NCBI GenBank assembly: GCA_963814985.1
Contig: CAWFFV010000051.1
Span: forward strand, 41,775 to 105,774
Source: CAWFFV01 sp963814985
GTDB taxonomy: Bacteria > Chloroflexota > Ktedonobacteria > Ktedonobacterales > Ktedonobacteraceae
Length of the DNA stretch: 64,000 nt
Reading direction: 5' to 3'
The position numbers and the translations under genes were made by a program. This document shows, one piece after another, positions 17,339 through 27,413 of the stretch; position 1 is the first letter of the stretch; every line of letters starts with the position of its first letter. A model generated the notes under the pieces. That model did not search any database. It was not told the DNA's origin and saw nothing but the letters and a program-made list of their open reading frames with translations.

Positions 17339-18535
17339 ATGAACAAACAGACGATACGTGATATTAACGTTGCAGGAAAGCGTGTGCTGGTACGCGTAGA
17401 CTTCAACGTACCATTAGATGCTGAGCAACATATCACTGACGACACACGCATTACGGCAGCATTACCCACCATCCAATATTTACTCGATCATGGTGCCGCG
17501 CTTATACTGATGTCGCACCTGGGTCGACCAGACGGTAAGGCCGTAGACAAACTACGTATGACCCCGGTTGCCAGACGTCTCAGTGAATTGCTTAACCAAC
17601 CAGTTCAGGCAGCAACAGATTGCATTGGATCTGAGGTTGAGGCTCAGGCTAAAGCCTTACAGCCAGGACAGGTCTTATTACTGGAAAACCTCCGCTTCCA
17701 CAAGGAAGAAGAGAAAAACAACCCCGACTTTGCACGCCAGCTTGCCAGCCTTGGGGATCTCTACGTCAACGATGCCTTCGGTACCGCACACCGTGCGCAT
17801 GCCTCAACCGAGGGAGTGACGCACTATCTGCCAGGTGTAGCAGGCTTTTTGATGGAGAAAGAAATCAACTTTCTGGGTGCTGCATTAGAAGATCCCAAAC
17901 GCCCCTTTGCCGCCATCATCGGTGGGGCCAAGGTCTCAGATAAGATAGCCGTCCTGGAGAGACTTATCAGCATCTCCGACACTATCCTGATTGGTGGAGG
18001 GATGGCTAATACCTTCCTGAAAGCTGAAGGAAAAGAAATCGGCGATTCCTTGTATGAAGAGAGTAAGGTTGGCGTAGCCCACGACCTGATCACAAAAGCT
18101 CAACAACGTGGACTACAGTTTCTCTTACCTACAGATGTGGTAATCGCAGACCGTTTTGCCGCCGATGCTCATGCGAAGGTCGTCTCCAGTAACGAGGTAC
18201 CTCAAGGCTGGCGTATTCTCGATATTGGTCCTGCTACCATTGAAAGTTTCCGTCTGGCACTGGCTGGAGCCAGAACCATCGTCTGGAATGGCACTCTGGG
18301 TGTTGCAGAGATGCCCGCCTTCGCCAAAGGAACCAACGCCGCCATTGAAATGCTTGCCGAACGTACTCAGGCCGGTGCGCTGACGATTATTGGTGGCGGT
18401 GACTCAGCAGCAGCAGTTGAGCAGGCAGGAGCCGCAGAGAAGATGACGCACGTTTCGACGGGCGGTGGGGCCTCGCTGGAGTTCCTGGAAGGTCGTACTC
18501 TGCCAGGCGTGGCCGCATTACAAGATAAGAAGTGA
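17339..18535 (+). CDS. pgk: Phosphoglycerate kinase
   Basis: Transfers phosphate from 1,3-bisphosphoglycerate to ADP. Signature RVLVRVDFNVPLD lies near residue 20, with LMSHLGRPDGK, ENLRFHKEE and the nucleotide-binding IIGGAKVSDKI. IIGGGDSAAAVEQAG and STGGGASLEFLEG are in the C-terminal lobe. At 398 residues it is full length. It ends eight bases before tpiA, so the two are co-transcribed. Confidence 0.97.
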   Translation: MNKQTIRDINVAGKRVLVRVDFNVPLDAEQHITDDTRITAALPTIQYLLDHGAALILMSHLGRPDGKAVDKLRMTPVARRLSELLNQPVQAATDCIGSEVEAQAKALQPGQVLLLENLRFHKEEEKNNPDFARQLASLGDLYVNDAFGTAHRAHASTEGVTHYLPGVAGFLMEKEINFLGAALEDPKRPFAAIIGGAKVSDKIAVLERLISISDTILIGGGMANTFLKAEGKEIGDSLYEESKVGVAHDLITKAQQRGLQFLLPTDVVIADRFAADAHAKVVSSNEVPQGWRILDIGPATIESFRLALAGARTIVWNGTLGVAEMPAFAKGTNAAIEMLAERTQAGALTIIGGGDSAAAVEQAGAAEKMTHVSTGGGASLEFLEGRTLPGVAALQDKK

Positions 18536-18542
18536 GGCAAGT

Positions 18543-19331
18543 ATGACAACTTCTCGCACCGCTATTATAGCGGGTAACTGGAAGATGAACTATGGTCCCA
18601 GGCAAGCTTCCAACTTTACGAGAGAGATATTGCCAGGGCTGGGTCAACTAGTACGCAAATATGCTCAAGTAATGTGTGTCCTGTGCCCACCTGCAATCTC
18701 GCTGGCAGCGGTACGCGAAGTACTGGATGCAGCGCCAACGCCACGCATCGAACTGGGGGCACAGAATATGTACTTTGAGGAAAAAGGTGCATTCACTGGT
18801 GAGATTGCGCCTGCCATGGTTCGTGAACTATGTAGCACAGTCATCCTTGGTCACTCCGAACGCCGCATGTACTTCGGTGAAACCGATGAGCTTGTGAATA
18901 AGAAGACTCTTGTGGCTCTCAAACATAGCCTGCGTCCCATCGTGTGTATTGGCGAAAACCTTCAGCAATATGAGGCAAACCAGACCGAGCAGGTCATACG
19001 TACACAGGTCAAGGGGAGTCTGGCAAATTTTTCAGTGCAACAGGCCAGAGAGGTGGTCGTAGCCTATGAGCCGATCTGGGCTATTGGTACAGGCCGTGCT
19101 GCAACAGTCGAGGGAGCCGGCCGGGTCATTCACCTGATTCGTGAACTCTACGGTGAGATGTACGGAGAGGCAGCCGCCGCACTGTGTATTCAGTATGGGG
19201 GGAGTGTCACCTCAGACAATATCAGCAAGTTTATGGCTCATCCCGATATTGATGGGGCACTCGTCGGCGGTGCCAGTCTCAAACCCGATTTTGTAGAAAT
19301 CCTGCGTAAGACCATCGAAACAATACATTGA
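18543..19331 (+). CDS. tpiA: Triose-phosphate isomerase
   Basis: Interconverts dihydroxyacetone phosphate and glyceraldehyde 3-phosphate. Catalytic residues are visible: Lys in AGNWKMNYG, His in ILGHSERRMYF and Glu in VAYEPIWAIGTG. The phosphate-binding IQYGGSVTSDN and GALVGGASL complete the barrel. 262 residues. The ATG at 18543 is preceded by GAGG and follows the pgk stop by seven bases. The longer upstream frame overlaps pgk and is not used. Confidence 0.96.
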   Translation: MTTSRTAIIAGNWKMNYGPRQASNFTREILPGLGQLVRKYAQVMCVLCPPAISLAAVREVLDAAPTPRIELGAQNMYFEEKGAFTGEIAPAMVRELCSTVILGHSERRMYFGETDELVNKKTLVALKHSLRPIVCIGENLQQYEANQTEQVIRTQVKGSLANFSVQQAREVVVAYEPIWAIGTGRAATVEGAGRVIHLIRELYGEMYGEAAAALCIQYGGSVTSDNISKFMAHPDIDGALVGGASLKPDFVEILRKTIETIH

Positions 19332-19454
19332 TAAGATCTTGATATCTATACTGTTACATTTCCGCTGTCAGGTAAGGTGCGTGGATATGTGAGCAGGTGG
19401 ACAAGTCTCATATGCACATGCTCTACCATGACAGTTCCTTAAAGGAGCTTCTTA

Positions 19455-20951
19455 ATGACAAAGAATATCGATGAGCCTATTGACGCTGTAGTCATTGGTA
19501 GTGGCTTCGGTGGCTCAGTAGCAGCACTACGGTTGGGGCAAGCCGGTTATCACACCCTGGTACTGGAACGTGGATGCCGCTGGCCAATTACTCAAGAACA
19601 GAATACCTTTGCGACCTATGACCAACCAGATGGACGAGCGGCATGGCTGAGTTCTACAACAGTGGACTCAGTCAATCAAAATGTGCCTATTAATAGATAT
19701 ACGGGGGTCTTAGAGCGCATCATTGGAAATGGTATGGTGGCGCTGTCAGGTGCCGGTGTCGGAGGTGGGTCATTAGTCAATAATGCCGCGCTCGTCCAAC
19801 CAACAAAGGAGTTGTTCTCACGCCAGCTTTCACCTGCTCTTGATTATAATGAGTTCTCTGAGGTGTACTACCCAAGAGTTCGTTCGATTATTCAACCTGC
19901 ACCGCTTCCCAATGGATATCCTCGCATCTCCCTACTACCTATCCACACGGATCTTTCAGCAATGGGCTGCAACCGCTGGATTGAGATCCGAATTTTAATT
20001 CGAATCAGCTATCGATTGGAATATCGTTCGACAAGAGATGAGCGGAACAAGGGTCCCATCTACAATCTCGGGAGAGGTTTGGTATGGGATGAATTCTGGG
20101 GCACACAAGAGCCTGGATCACAATTATTTGGCACAGGCGGAAGCAACTGGATATGTTGAGATCCTTCCCCTTCACATGGTAACAGACATTGAACAGACAA
20201 CAGATGGTCATTACCGTGTCTCATGCCAGCAGATCGATACCTCAGGGACAGTCCTCAACTCTGTAACATTCACATGCAAGTATCTCTTCCTGGCAGCAGG
20301 CTCAATGAAGACTTCTGAGTTGATGGTGAAAGCCAAAGCGAAGGGGACACTTCCACGACTAAATGATCAGGTCGGTCAAGGATGGGGAAACAACGGAGAT
20401 ATGGTTGGTTTTTCCCTTGGCCTCCCTTCTAACAACACGCAACAAGGAGGCCCAGGTCCCGCCATGATAACAGATTTTGAAAATCCTTTGGGATCAGTTG
20501 TCATTAATAATGGACCCTCCCATGGCGCACCTGACGGAAGTATGGGTGCACTTGTCATGACAATGCCAGCTTCAGGTCCCTTTCCCGCAAAAGGAGTATT
20601 CCAATACAATCCAGCAAAGGATACCGTCACACTGCAATGGCCAGGCAATGACCCTGCAATTACAAATCTCACGGCTGCCGCAACACAAACATACGCATCG
20701 TCTGAGTGTGAATATGGTACCAGGAACTCGCTCCTGTAATGACAAACATACACACAGGGTTTACCGTTCATCCACTCGGCGGAATGGTCCTTGGTCAAGC
20801 ATGTGATCTGTCTGGGGAAGTTCTTGGATATCCGAACTTCTATATTGTCGATGGTTCCTTGATACCAGGATCTACGGGCTGTGCAAATCCCTCACTGACA
20901 ATTGCTGCCCTGGCAGAGCGCATCATGGACCTGTTCGTTCGCTCCCGATAA
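19455..20951 (+). pseudogene. GMC-type (cholesterol oxidase-like) oxidoreductase, several frameshifts
   Basis: Remnant of an FAD-dependent alcohol/sterol oxidase of about 500 residues. Frame 1 carries the FAD-binding VVIGSGFGGSVAALRL and the GMC segment SGAGVGGGSLVNNAALV. The frame changes near 19915, and again around 19985 and 20035. The next frame encodes GEVWYGMNSGAHKSLDHNYL and the middle domain. It breaks off near 20730 and HPLGGMVLGQACDLSGEVLG plus VDGSLIPGSTGCANPSLTI close the protein in a third frame. At least four shifts make a functional product very unlikely. The neighbouring tpiA is intact. Confidence 0.85.
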
Positions 20952-21095
20952 ACTAGCAGAGGAAAAGCTCATCTGACCCCTCTCCGATTTCAAGAGTTAA
21001 TGGGATAACTCTTCAGGAGGGGGTGCCGGGAAACGCCATTCTCCTGACCGGAGCACGAGGTGCCCTCACACACTTCCCCTTTTTTCAAAAAAGTA

Positions 21096-21272
21096 GTAAC
21101 CACTCAGGTCCCTTCTTCCTGATACCTCAGCGCCTAAGGCGCTTCGCAGCCCGTTTTATATGGGTTTTGTCGTCTGTGGTGGAGGTTGCGACGCAACCTC
21201 CACCACAGACGACAAAACCCATATAAAACAAGAGCGAGTCACCGCAGGTGGTGAGCAAACCTGAGTAGTTAC
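21096..21272. repeat. Family A palindromic element, complete copy (177 bp)
   Basis: Ends are the inverted repeats GTAACCACTCAGGT (21096-21109) and ACCTGAGTAGTTAC (21259-21272). Inside is a left subterminal block (CTCAGCGCCTAAGGCGCTTCGC), a perfect palindrome with 37-bp arms (21154-21190 and 21192-21228), and a right block GCGAGTCACCGCAGGTGGTGAG. No open reading frame, so it looks like a MITE-type non-autonomous element. It fills the gap between the oxidase remnant and the sensor kinase. Confidence 0.8.
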
Positions 21273-21413
21273 AAAAAGTATTCGAGAAGCTCAGCATTGA
21301 ATGAAAACGATGAGCTTGCAATCCATTCTGTATGAACTGTAAAATACCCTTGTCTGGATCGATATTCCTGTTCACTCACAGAACGTCGGGTTGTTTCCAG
21401 AAGGAGGGATGAG

Positions 21414-23189
21414 ATGGATAAGAGTCAGCAGCATATCAACCAACTCGAAGATATCTTTGCGTCACTCCCGGAAAGTGTGGTTGTCTGTGATCGAGAAGGA
21501 AAAATTCTTCGGATTAATGCCGTTGCCCTCAAACTCTTTGAAATACCTTCTGAAGCCAGCAGGAAAGGGACCTCCTATCAGCAGTTTCTTCAGGACTATA
21601 AACTGCCTGACGAGCAGCAACAAGCCATCGCCCCAAAGCAATGGCTCACGAATGGACAGATGACAAGTTCTCTCGTTCTACATATGCCTTCAGGGCGCAA
21701 AGCCTACATCAACCTTTTCTGTTCACCACTACTTGATGCACAGAAGCGCGTAGAAGGAACAATCTATATTTTCTATGACATCACTGATCACTATCAGAAA
21801 ACTTTTCGCATCCAGGACGTTCATCAGGCGGTAGTAACCCTCATCGAAGCCATCGCACATATCCCCGAGCCTCTTGCACACATGTTGCCTGAAAAACCTC
21901 TCCTTCTGTCTCCTCCGGTGCTTTTCATTGGTCAACATCTCGTGGATGTGATCCGTCGCATCCTCGATTGCTGCGCAGTGAGTCTTCTCGCATTAGATGC
22001 ACATCACAGTCTGTTTCCTGCTGTAGGAAGCGGCTTCACCGCTGAACAAGAACAGTACCGCAGGGGGATGAGAGGACACTTCTTGTTCTCAGAATTCTTT
22101 GATGAGACGGCGCTTACCAACCTCTATACCAGGCAGGCAGTGGTTCTCTCTGCTGATAGCCTGCATATCCCATCTGGCTATCAACCAGAACTTTCAGGTG
22201 TTGCCAACACAACACTCCTGCTGGTCCCTTTGTTGCTGGAGCAACAGTTCGCTGGTAGTCTTCTCATCATCAAGGCGGGTCTGGGCGGCATGTACACACT
22301 AGAGGAGATCGAACTGGTGAAAGTCATCGCAGCACAGACAGAAATGATCATTGAATGCTTCTGCTACTTGCACAGGCAAGCTGAGACGCAGATGAAAGAA
22401 CTCGTGCAACACGAAATGAAGCACCTCATCGATGAATTTCTGAACATAGCTGCCCACGAACTACGCACGCCTCTCACTGTGATTAAAAGCAATATCCAAT
22501 TAGCCCAGCGCCGCTTAGCAGTGCTGAAGTCCCTGGCGGCGGAGCAGTCAGGGCCAACGCGTGAACACATTGCGCGGGTTCTACAGCAATTAGAGCATGC
22601 GACTGAGAGTACCAGGGTTCAGGAGCGCATGATCAATGATCTCATCGATGATACACTTATTCAGGCGGATCAACTCTCGCTGTCTATGAAACCCTGCGAT
22701 CTGCTCATACTCCTCAAAGAAGTTGTCACCAGACAGCAACGATCTATACCTGAGCACACAATCATGCTGGAAATTCCCTCGATGGTACAGGTACTACCGA
22801 TCATCGCTGATGCAGGGCGGATTATACAGGTCCTCAATACCTACCTGGCCAATGCGCTCATCCATTCACCTGCGGAGCGGCCTGTGACTGTAGAGCTGAC
22901 GATTGATAATGCCATTGCGCGAGTCTCGGTTCATGATGCAAGGCCAGACATCTCTCTGGAAGAACAAGAATGTCTCTGGGAGCGCCTTTACTGCTCCGGG
23001 GGAGCGCCATCCGCTCAGGTTTCTACCTCTGCCGGGTGTTCATTGAGCATCATCATGGCAGTATCGGGGTACAGAGTACCTCTGGTCGTGGAGCGACCTT
23101 CTGGTTCACCTTGCCGATTGCCACCGCATGACTACATGGGATTGGGATACCTCATACTTTCCGTAGAGCATCAAAACCCACTTCGATGA
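21414..23189 (+). CDS. PAS-GAF sensor histidine kinase, copy 1, frameshifted in ATPase domain
   Basis: A soluble sensor kinase. It has a PAS domain at about residues 8-125 (LPESVVVCDREGKILRINAVAL), a GAF-like domain at about 150-310 and a HisKA H-box with the phospho-acceptor His in AAHELRTPLTVIKSN near 350. The N-box region is RIIQVLNTYLANALIHSP. At about 22997-23004 one base is missing compared with copy 2 (CCGGGGGAGCG versus CCAGGGGAAGCG). The product then reads an unrelated tail to 23189 and loses the G2 box; the correct frame would end at 23131. ATP binding is therefore probably impaired. GGAGG precedes the ATG. Confidence 0.8.
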   Translation: MDKSQQHINQLEDIFASLPESVVVCDREGKILRINAVALKLFEIPSEASRKGTSYQQFLQDYKLPDEQQQAIAPKQWLTNGQMTSSLVLHMPSGRKAYINLFCSPLLDAQKRVEGTIYIFYDITDHYQKTFRIQDVHQAVVTLIEAIAHIPEPLAHMLPEKPLLLSPPVLFIGQHLVDVIRRILDCCAVSLLALDAHHSLFPAVGSGFTAEQEQYRRGMRGHFLFSEFFDETALTNLYTRQAVVLSADSLHIPSGYQPELSGVANTTLLLVPLLLEQQFAGSLLIIKAGLGGMYTLEEIELVKVIAAQTEMIIECFCYLHRQAETQMKELVQHEMKHLIDEFLNIAAHELRTPLTVIKSNIQLAQRRLAVLKSLAAEQSGPTREHIARVLQQLEHATESTRVQERMINDLIDDTLIQADQLSLSMKPCDLLILLKEVVTRQQRSIPEHTIMLEIPSMVQVLPIIADAGRIIQVLNTYLANALIHSPAERPVTVELTIDNAIARVSVHDARPDISLEEQECLWERLYCSGGAPSAQVSTSAGCSLSIIMAVSGYRVPLVVERPSGSPCRLPPHDYMGLGYLILSVEHQNPLR

Positions 23190-23289
23190 GCTTGCAATCC
23201 ACTTTACATGAACCGTAAAATACCCTTGCCTGGATCGATATTCCTATTCACTCGCAGAACGTAGGGTTGTTTCCTGAAGAAAGGATGAG

Positions 23290-25008
23290 ATGGATAAGAG
23301 CCAGCAGCATATCAACCAACTGAAGATATCTTTGCGTCACTCCCGGAAAGCGTGGTTGTCTGTGATCGAGAAGGAAAGATTCTTCGGATTAACACCACCG
23401 CTCTCAAATTCTTTGAAATACCTTCTGAAGCCAGCAGGAAAGGGACCTCCTATCAGCAGTTTCTTCAGGACTATGGATTATCTGATGAACAGCAACAACT
23501 CATCGCCCCAAAGCAACGGCTCATGAATAGACAGGTGACAAGTTCTCTCGTTCTGTATATGCCTTCTGGGCGGAAAGCCTGCATCAACCTTTCCTGCTCA
23601 TCGCTACTTGATGTACGGAAGCGCGTGAAAGGAATAGTCTATGTTTTCTATGACATCACTGATCAGCATCAGAAAGACTGCCGCATCCAGGACGTTCAGC
23701 TGGCAGTAGCAACCCTCATCGAAGCCATCGCGCAGATGCCCGAGTCTCTTGCGCACATGTTGCCTGAAGAACCTCTTCTTCTGTCACCTCCAGTGCTCTT
23801 CATTGGCCAACGTCTTGTGGATGTGATCCGTCGAACCCTCGATTGCGGTGCAGTGAGTCTTCTCGCATTAGATGCACGTCACAGGCTGGTTCATGCCGTA
23901 GGAAGTGGCTTCACTGCTGAACAAGAACAGTACCGCCAGGGGATAAAAGGGCGCTACTTGCTCTCGGAGTTCACTGACGAGACGGTGCTTGCTCGCCTCT
24001 ATGCCGGGCAGGCAGTGGTTCTCTCTGCTGATCGCCTGTATATCCCATCTGGCCATCAACCAGAGCTTTCAGGTGTTGCCAACACAATGCTCCTACTGGT
24101 CCCTTTGTTGCTGGAGCAACGGTTCGCTGGTAGTCTTCTCATCACCAAGGCGGATCTAGACAGTGTGTACACACCAGAGGAGATCGAGCTGGTGAAAGTC
24201 ATCGCTGTGCTGACAGAGATGATCATTGAGTGCTTCTGCTACTTGCACAGGCAGACCGAGACGCAGACGAAAGAACTCCTGCAACACGAAATGAAGTGCC
24301 TCATCGATGAATTTCTGAACATGGCCGCTCACGAGTTACGCACATCTCTCGCTGTGATTAAAGGCAATATCCAATTAGCTCAGCGCCGCTTAACCATGTT
24401 GAAGTCTCTGCTTGAGGAGCAGCCTGGACCGGCGCATGAGCATATTTTGCAGGCTCTACAGCAATTAGAGTCTGCTACTGAGAGTACCAGGGTTCAGGAG
24501 CACACGATCAATAACCTCATCAACGATACGCTTATTCAGGCGGATCACCTCCCACTGTCTATGAAACCTTGTGATCTGCTCATACTACTCAAAGAAGCTG
24601 TCTCCAGGCAGCAACAGTCCATGGCCTAAGCATAGAATCATGCTGGAAATCCCCTCAATGGTGCAGGTACTACCGATCATCGCTGATGCCTGGCGGATTA
24701 CACAGGTCCTCAACATCTATCTGACCAATGCGCTCACCCATTCACCTGCGGAGCAGCCTGTGACCGTAAAGCTGACGGTTGATGATGCCATTGCACGAGT
24801 CTCAGTGCATGATGCAAGGCCAGGCATCCCCTTAGAAGAGCAAGAACATCTCTGGGAGCGCTTTTACTGCGCCAGGGGAAGCGCCATCCGCCCAGGTTTC
24901 CATCTTTGCCAGGTGTTCATTCAGCATCATCATGGCAATGTTGGAGTACAGAGTACCGCTGGCCATGGAGCGACCTTCTGGTTTACCTTGCCGATTGCCA
25001 CCGCATGA
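23290..25008 (+). pseudogene. PAS-GAF sensor histidine kinase, copy 2, two frameshifts
   Basis: Tandem paralogue of the preceding gene. The start MDKSQQHINQL is kept, but one base is missing near 23320 (CAACTGAAG against CAACTCGAAG), so the PAS region resumes in another frame. That frame stays open to 24629 through the PAS, GAF and H-box parts (HELRTSLAVIKG, with Ser in place of the usual Pro). A second shift near 24619-24628 moves the ATPase domain to a third frame, where the G2-box region QSTAGHGATFWFTLPIA is intact. Copy 1 and copy 2 are broken in different places. Confidence 0.8.
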
Positions 25009-25188
25009 CTACATGGGATTGGGATGTCTGGAGAAGGGTCCTGAAGTCTATAAGATGCACCCTCGCTTTTGCGGTAACTATTCAGGTCTCTTTTCTGATT
25101 CCTCAGCGCCTTTGGCGCTTCGCAAACACTACATGAGTCATCCCGAATTTTTGAAACACAAGTTCAAGGATGACCAGTAGACAAAAAA

Positions 25189-25243
25189 GACCTCCTGAGT
25201 TAGACTCTGAGTTCACGAAAAATTCAGAGGAAATCAGGAGGTC
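25189..25243 (+). promoter_or_regulatory. Hairpin sequestering the transposase ribosome binding site
   Basis: GACCTCCTGA (25189-25198) pairs perfectly with TCAGGAGGTC (25234-25243), and ACTCTGAGTT/AATTCAGAG adds an inner stem. The AGGAGG at 25236-25241 is the likely Shine-Dalgarno of the transposase and would be masked when transcription enters from outside. Such control is known in several IS elements. Confidence 0.6.
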
Positions 25244-25253
25244 AGAAACATCG

Positions 25254-26642
25254 ATGTCGTTAGAGTATGGCATATCAGGAGAAAATCGGCAAGAGGAGAT
25301 CGAGCAAGATCGGGAGCTGGTGGAGGTGTTGACGAGGAAGCTGGATCCGCTTCTAGAGAGGCTGGACGCGTATTTGGATAAGCGGTTGGTACGCACATTG
25401 GTAGAAAGTGTGGCAGCAATCCTCGTCTTTAGGAATCCCAAACAAGGGCTGCATGTGAGTGAACTCGGTGCCTATATAAAAAATGGGGCACAAGCACCAG
25501 CAGGAACAAAAAAGCTAGAAAGACTGCTGCATTCAAAAAAATGGGGAAAAGAGCTCATTGACGAATTTCATTGGGAAAAATCGGTCAAGCGGGTCAAGGA
25601 GTTCAAAGAAGCGGGAAAACGAGCATTGTGTATCTGGGATGGCAGTCGCATAGAAAAGCCAGAAAGCGAAAAGACCGAAGGAATGTGTGCAGTATTGTCG
25701 TCAAAAGCAAAAAGGCTCAAAAAGAACCGAAAAGGAGTATGGAATCCACCAGGTGGGAAACCGGTCACTGTGTTAGGATTAGAGTGGAGCGGGCTGCTGA
25801 TAGCAGGAATGCAAGGGGTCCCAGAAGTAGCAACAATGGAGTACTGGTCAAGAAAAGGGGAGCATGCGACAAATCAGAGAGAAGTGGAAAAACGTCTATT
25901 ATGGAAGACATCCCGATATTTTGGGAAAGATGTGGTACATATCTTTGATAGAGGATATGCAGGTGGACCCTGGATAGGAGAGTTAAACCTGCATAAAGTT
26001 CCATTTGTGATACGATGGAAAGGAAAGCACCATTTCATCGATGAAACAGGGGAAGAGAAAGCATTATGGACGTTTGCTAGAGGAAAGAGAACATGGGGAT
26101 ATCGAGATGTAGAAGATGGTTCAAAGAAAGGATGGAGCAGAAGGGGCGTGGTTGCGGTGCCGATTCGACATGCAGCATATGCAGGACCGTTGTGGTTAGT
26201 CGTTGGGCGTGGAGAAAAAGATCCCTGGTATTTGGTCACCAATCTGCCGATAGAAACGGAAGAGCAAGCATGGGATGTGGTGAAGATGTATTCCAGGAGA
26301 TGGAAAATAGAAGAAACCTTTCGTTTTAAGAAGAGTGAAATGGGCGTAGAGAGCGTATGCTCGAGATCGTGGGAAGCACGCGAAAAACTGCTTGCGCTGG
26401 TGACATTGGCATATACCTATTTACTCTCACTCTGCGATCCTGCGGTTGAACGAATAAAAACTCGGCTTTTACGACAAGGCTGTCACCGAACAGGAAAGCG
26501 ATATCAAGAGGTAAAGATACCGCTTTACCGTATCCGTTGGGCTATCAGCTTCTTATGGCAAAAGATTCATCTTCCACCAATTATTGCATCTTTCCTTCCA
26601 ACACTCTATTTACTGAACAAGCGTTCGAAAAATTCGGGATGA
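25254..26642 (+). CDS. IS4-family transposase (DDE)
   Basis: A 462-residue DDE transposase. The first Asp is in ALCIWDGSRIEKPES, the second in VVHIFDRGYAGGPWI. The catalytic Glu is in YSRRWKIEETFRFKK, which matches the IS4-family Y-x2-R-x3-E-x6-K signature. I chose the ATG at 25254 because AGGAGG lies 12 bases upstream; the frame is open from 25170, but that ATG has no properly spaced Shine-Dalgarno. The gene is complete and undamaged, in contrast to the decayed genes on both sides. Confidence 0.9.
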   Translation: MSLEYGISGENRQEEIEQDRELVEVLTRKLDPLLERLDAYLDKRLVRTLVESVAAILVFRNPKQGLHVSELGAYIKNGAQAPAGTKKLERLLHSKKWGKELIDEFHWEKSVKRVKEFKEAGKRALCIWDGSRIEKPESEKTEGMCAVLSSKAKRLKKNRKGVWNPPGGKPVTVLGLEWSGLLIAGMQGVPEVATMEYWSRKGEHATNQREVEKRLLWKTSRYFGKDVVHIFDRGYAGGPWIGELNLHKVPFVIRWKGKHHFIDETGEEKALWTFARGKRTWGYRDVEDGSKKGWSRRGVVAVPIRHAAYAGPLWLVVGRGEKDPWYLVTNLPIETEEQAWDVVKMYSRRWKIEETFRFKKSEMGVESVCSRSWEAREKLLALVTLAYTYLLSLCDPAVERIKTRLLRQGCHRTGKRYQEVKIPLYRIRWAISFLWQKIHLPPIIASFLPTLYLLNKRSKNSG

Positions 26643-26724
26643 CCCATGACCCCATGGAGAGTGAGCTACCAACGGTAGCGAGGAGATCTGAATAGTTACC
26701 GGGATGACCCCTGCTATACACCGT

Positions 26725-27413
26725 TTATTTTAGACAGAGATTCTGCCCACTTTCATCGCCAAAGCAGTTCCCATCCTGGGTGAGGACGACTACGTTCTTG
26801 ATATCTCGAGAACTGTTTGAGCGTGGCATTGATTTCAGCCAGAATGCGTGCATCTGCACCAACGCCAGGAGAATTGCTGGTACGGCACAAGCGTAGGGTG
26901 GCTGTTCCTGGTGAGGCTTTCGACCCTTTCATTTTCAAAGCAAGCGTGAAATCAGGACCGCCAGTGGGATAGGGCGCTGAACAGCTTGATGGACCAGACA
27001 GAATACTATTAAGCTCCGAAAAGTACCCTGCATTGTGCTCGCTGAGTGTTGGACCAGCAATCAAGAGTTGGATAGAGAACGTGGCAACTGCGATGGTCGG
27101 CGAAGAGCGATTAACCGGGAACACGGCGGCGAAATTGTTTAGCGAGTCGGGGAACTTCGAGAAGTATACCTTGATCGGGTAGCTGCTCGCGTTTGCTCCA
27201 TGCCCCGAAGTGGCGATCTGCTGGTGAAGTTGATGCCACATGGGTTGTGGATGCACTGGTTGTAAAAGGTATCAGCGTGGTTCCCATGCTTGTTGCGCAG
27301 GCAGCAAGAAGAAGAACAAAGATGAGGGAGAACGTGCCAATGACCAGCCTGGAGATGTGGAAACGGCCTAATAAACGTGTTAGAATATTTGAGGTGTTCC
27401 TTGCCTGTATCAT
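26725..27413 (-). pseudogene. Lipoprotein with GerMN-like domain, two frameshifts
   Basis: The N terminus (MIQARNTSNILTRLLG then FSLIFVLLLAACATS) is a lipoprotein signal with lipobox LAAC. The frame shifts near 27200 and the next frame encodes YPIKVYFSKFPDS, VATFSIQLLIAGPTLSEHNAGYF and the acidic strand TLALKMKG. That pattern resembles GerMN domains. A second shift near 26800 brings in NVVVLTQDGNCFGDESGQNL and the true stop at 26725. AAAGGA precedes the ATG by seven bases. The family assignment is moderate; the frameshifts are clear from the otherwise continuous similarity pattern. Confidence 0.65.

Larger units (their letters stand above)
21309..25026 (+). repeat. Tandem duplication of a sensor kinase gene (period about 1876 bp)
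   Basis: The segment starting GATGAGCTTGCAATCCA at 21309 restarts at 23185. The two copies align through their leader, coding region and a short trailer (CCGCATGACTACATGGGATTGGGAT). Similarity ends at about 23150 in copy 1 and 25026 in copy 2. The copies have diverged by many substitutions, so the duplication is not very recent. Confidence 0.9.
25137..26643 (+). mobile_element. IS4-family insertion sequence (about 1.5 kb)
   Basis: Terminal inverted repeats are GTCATCCCGAATTTTTGAA (25137-25155) and its complement at 26624-26643, perfect for the outer 16 bp. One transposase gene spans the element, and its stop codon lies inside the right terminal repeat. I do not see a convincing target-site duplication. 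The transposase is intact, so the element may be active. Confidence 0.85.
25074..26699. repeat. Family A element split by an IS4-family insertion
   Basis: Left end GTAACTATTCAGGT (25074-25087) is followed by the family's left block (CCTCAGCGCCTTTGGCGCTTCGC). The right end is CTGAATAGTTAC (26688-26699), preceded by a right block resembling GTGAGCTACC.ACGGTAGCGAG. The IS element lies between the two halves, so it inserted into a pre-existing family A copy. The central palindrome is gone. Confidence 0.7.

Noticed and set aside
21729..21938. Short minus-strand frames within the sensor kinases and similar genes
   Set aside because: They are shadows of the conserved plus-strand domains.
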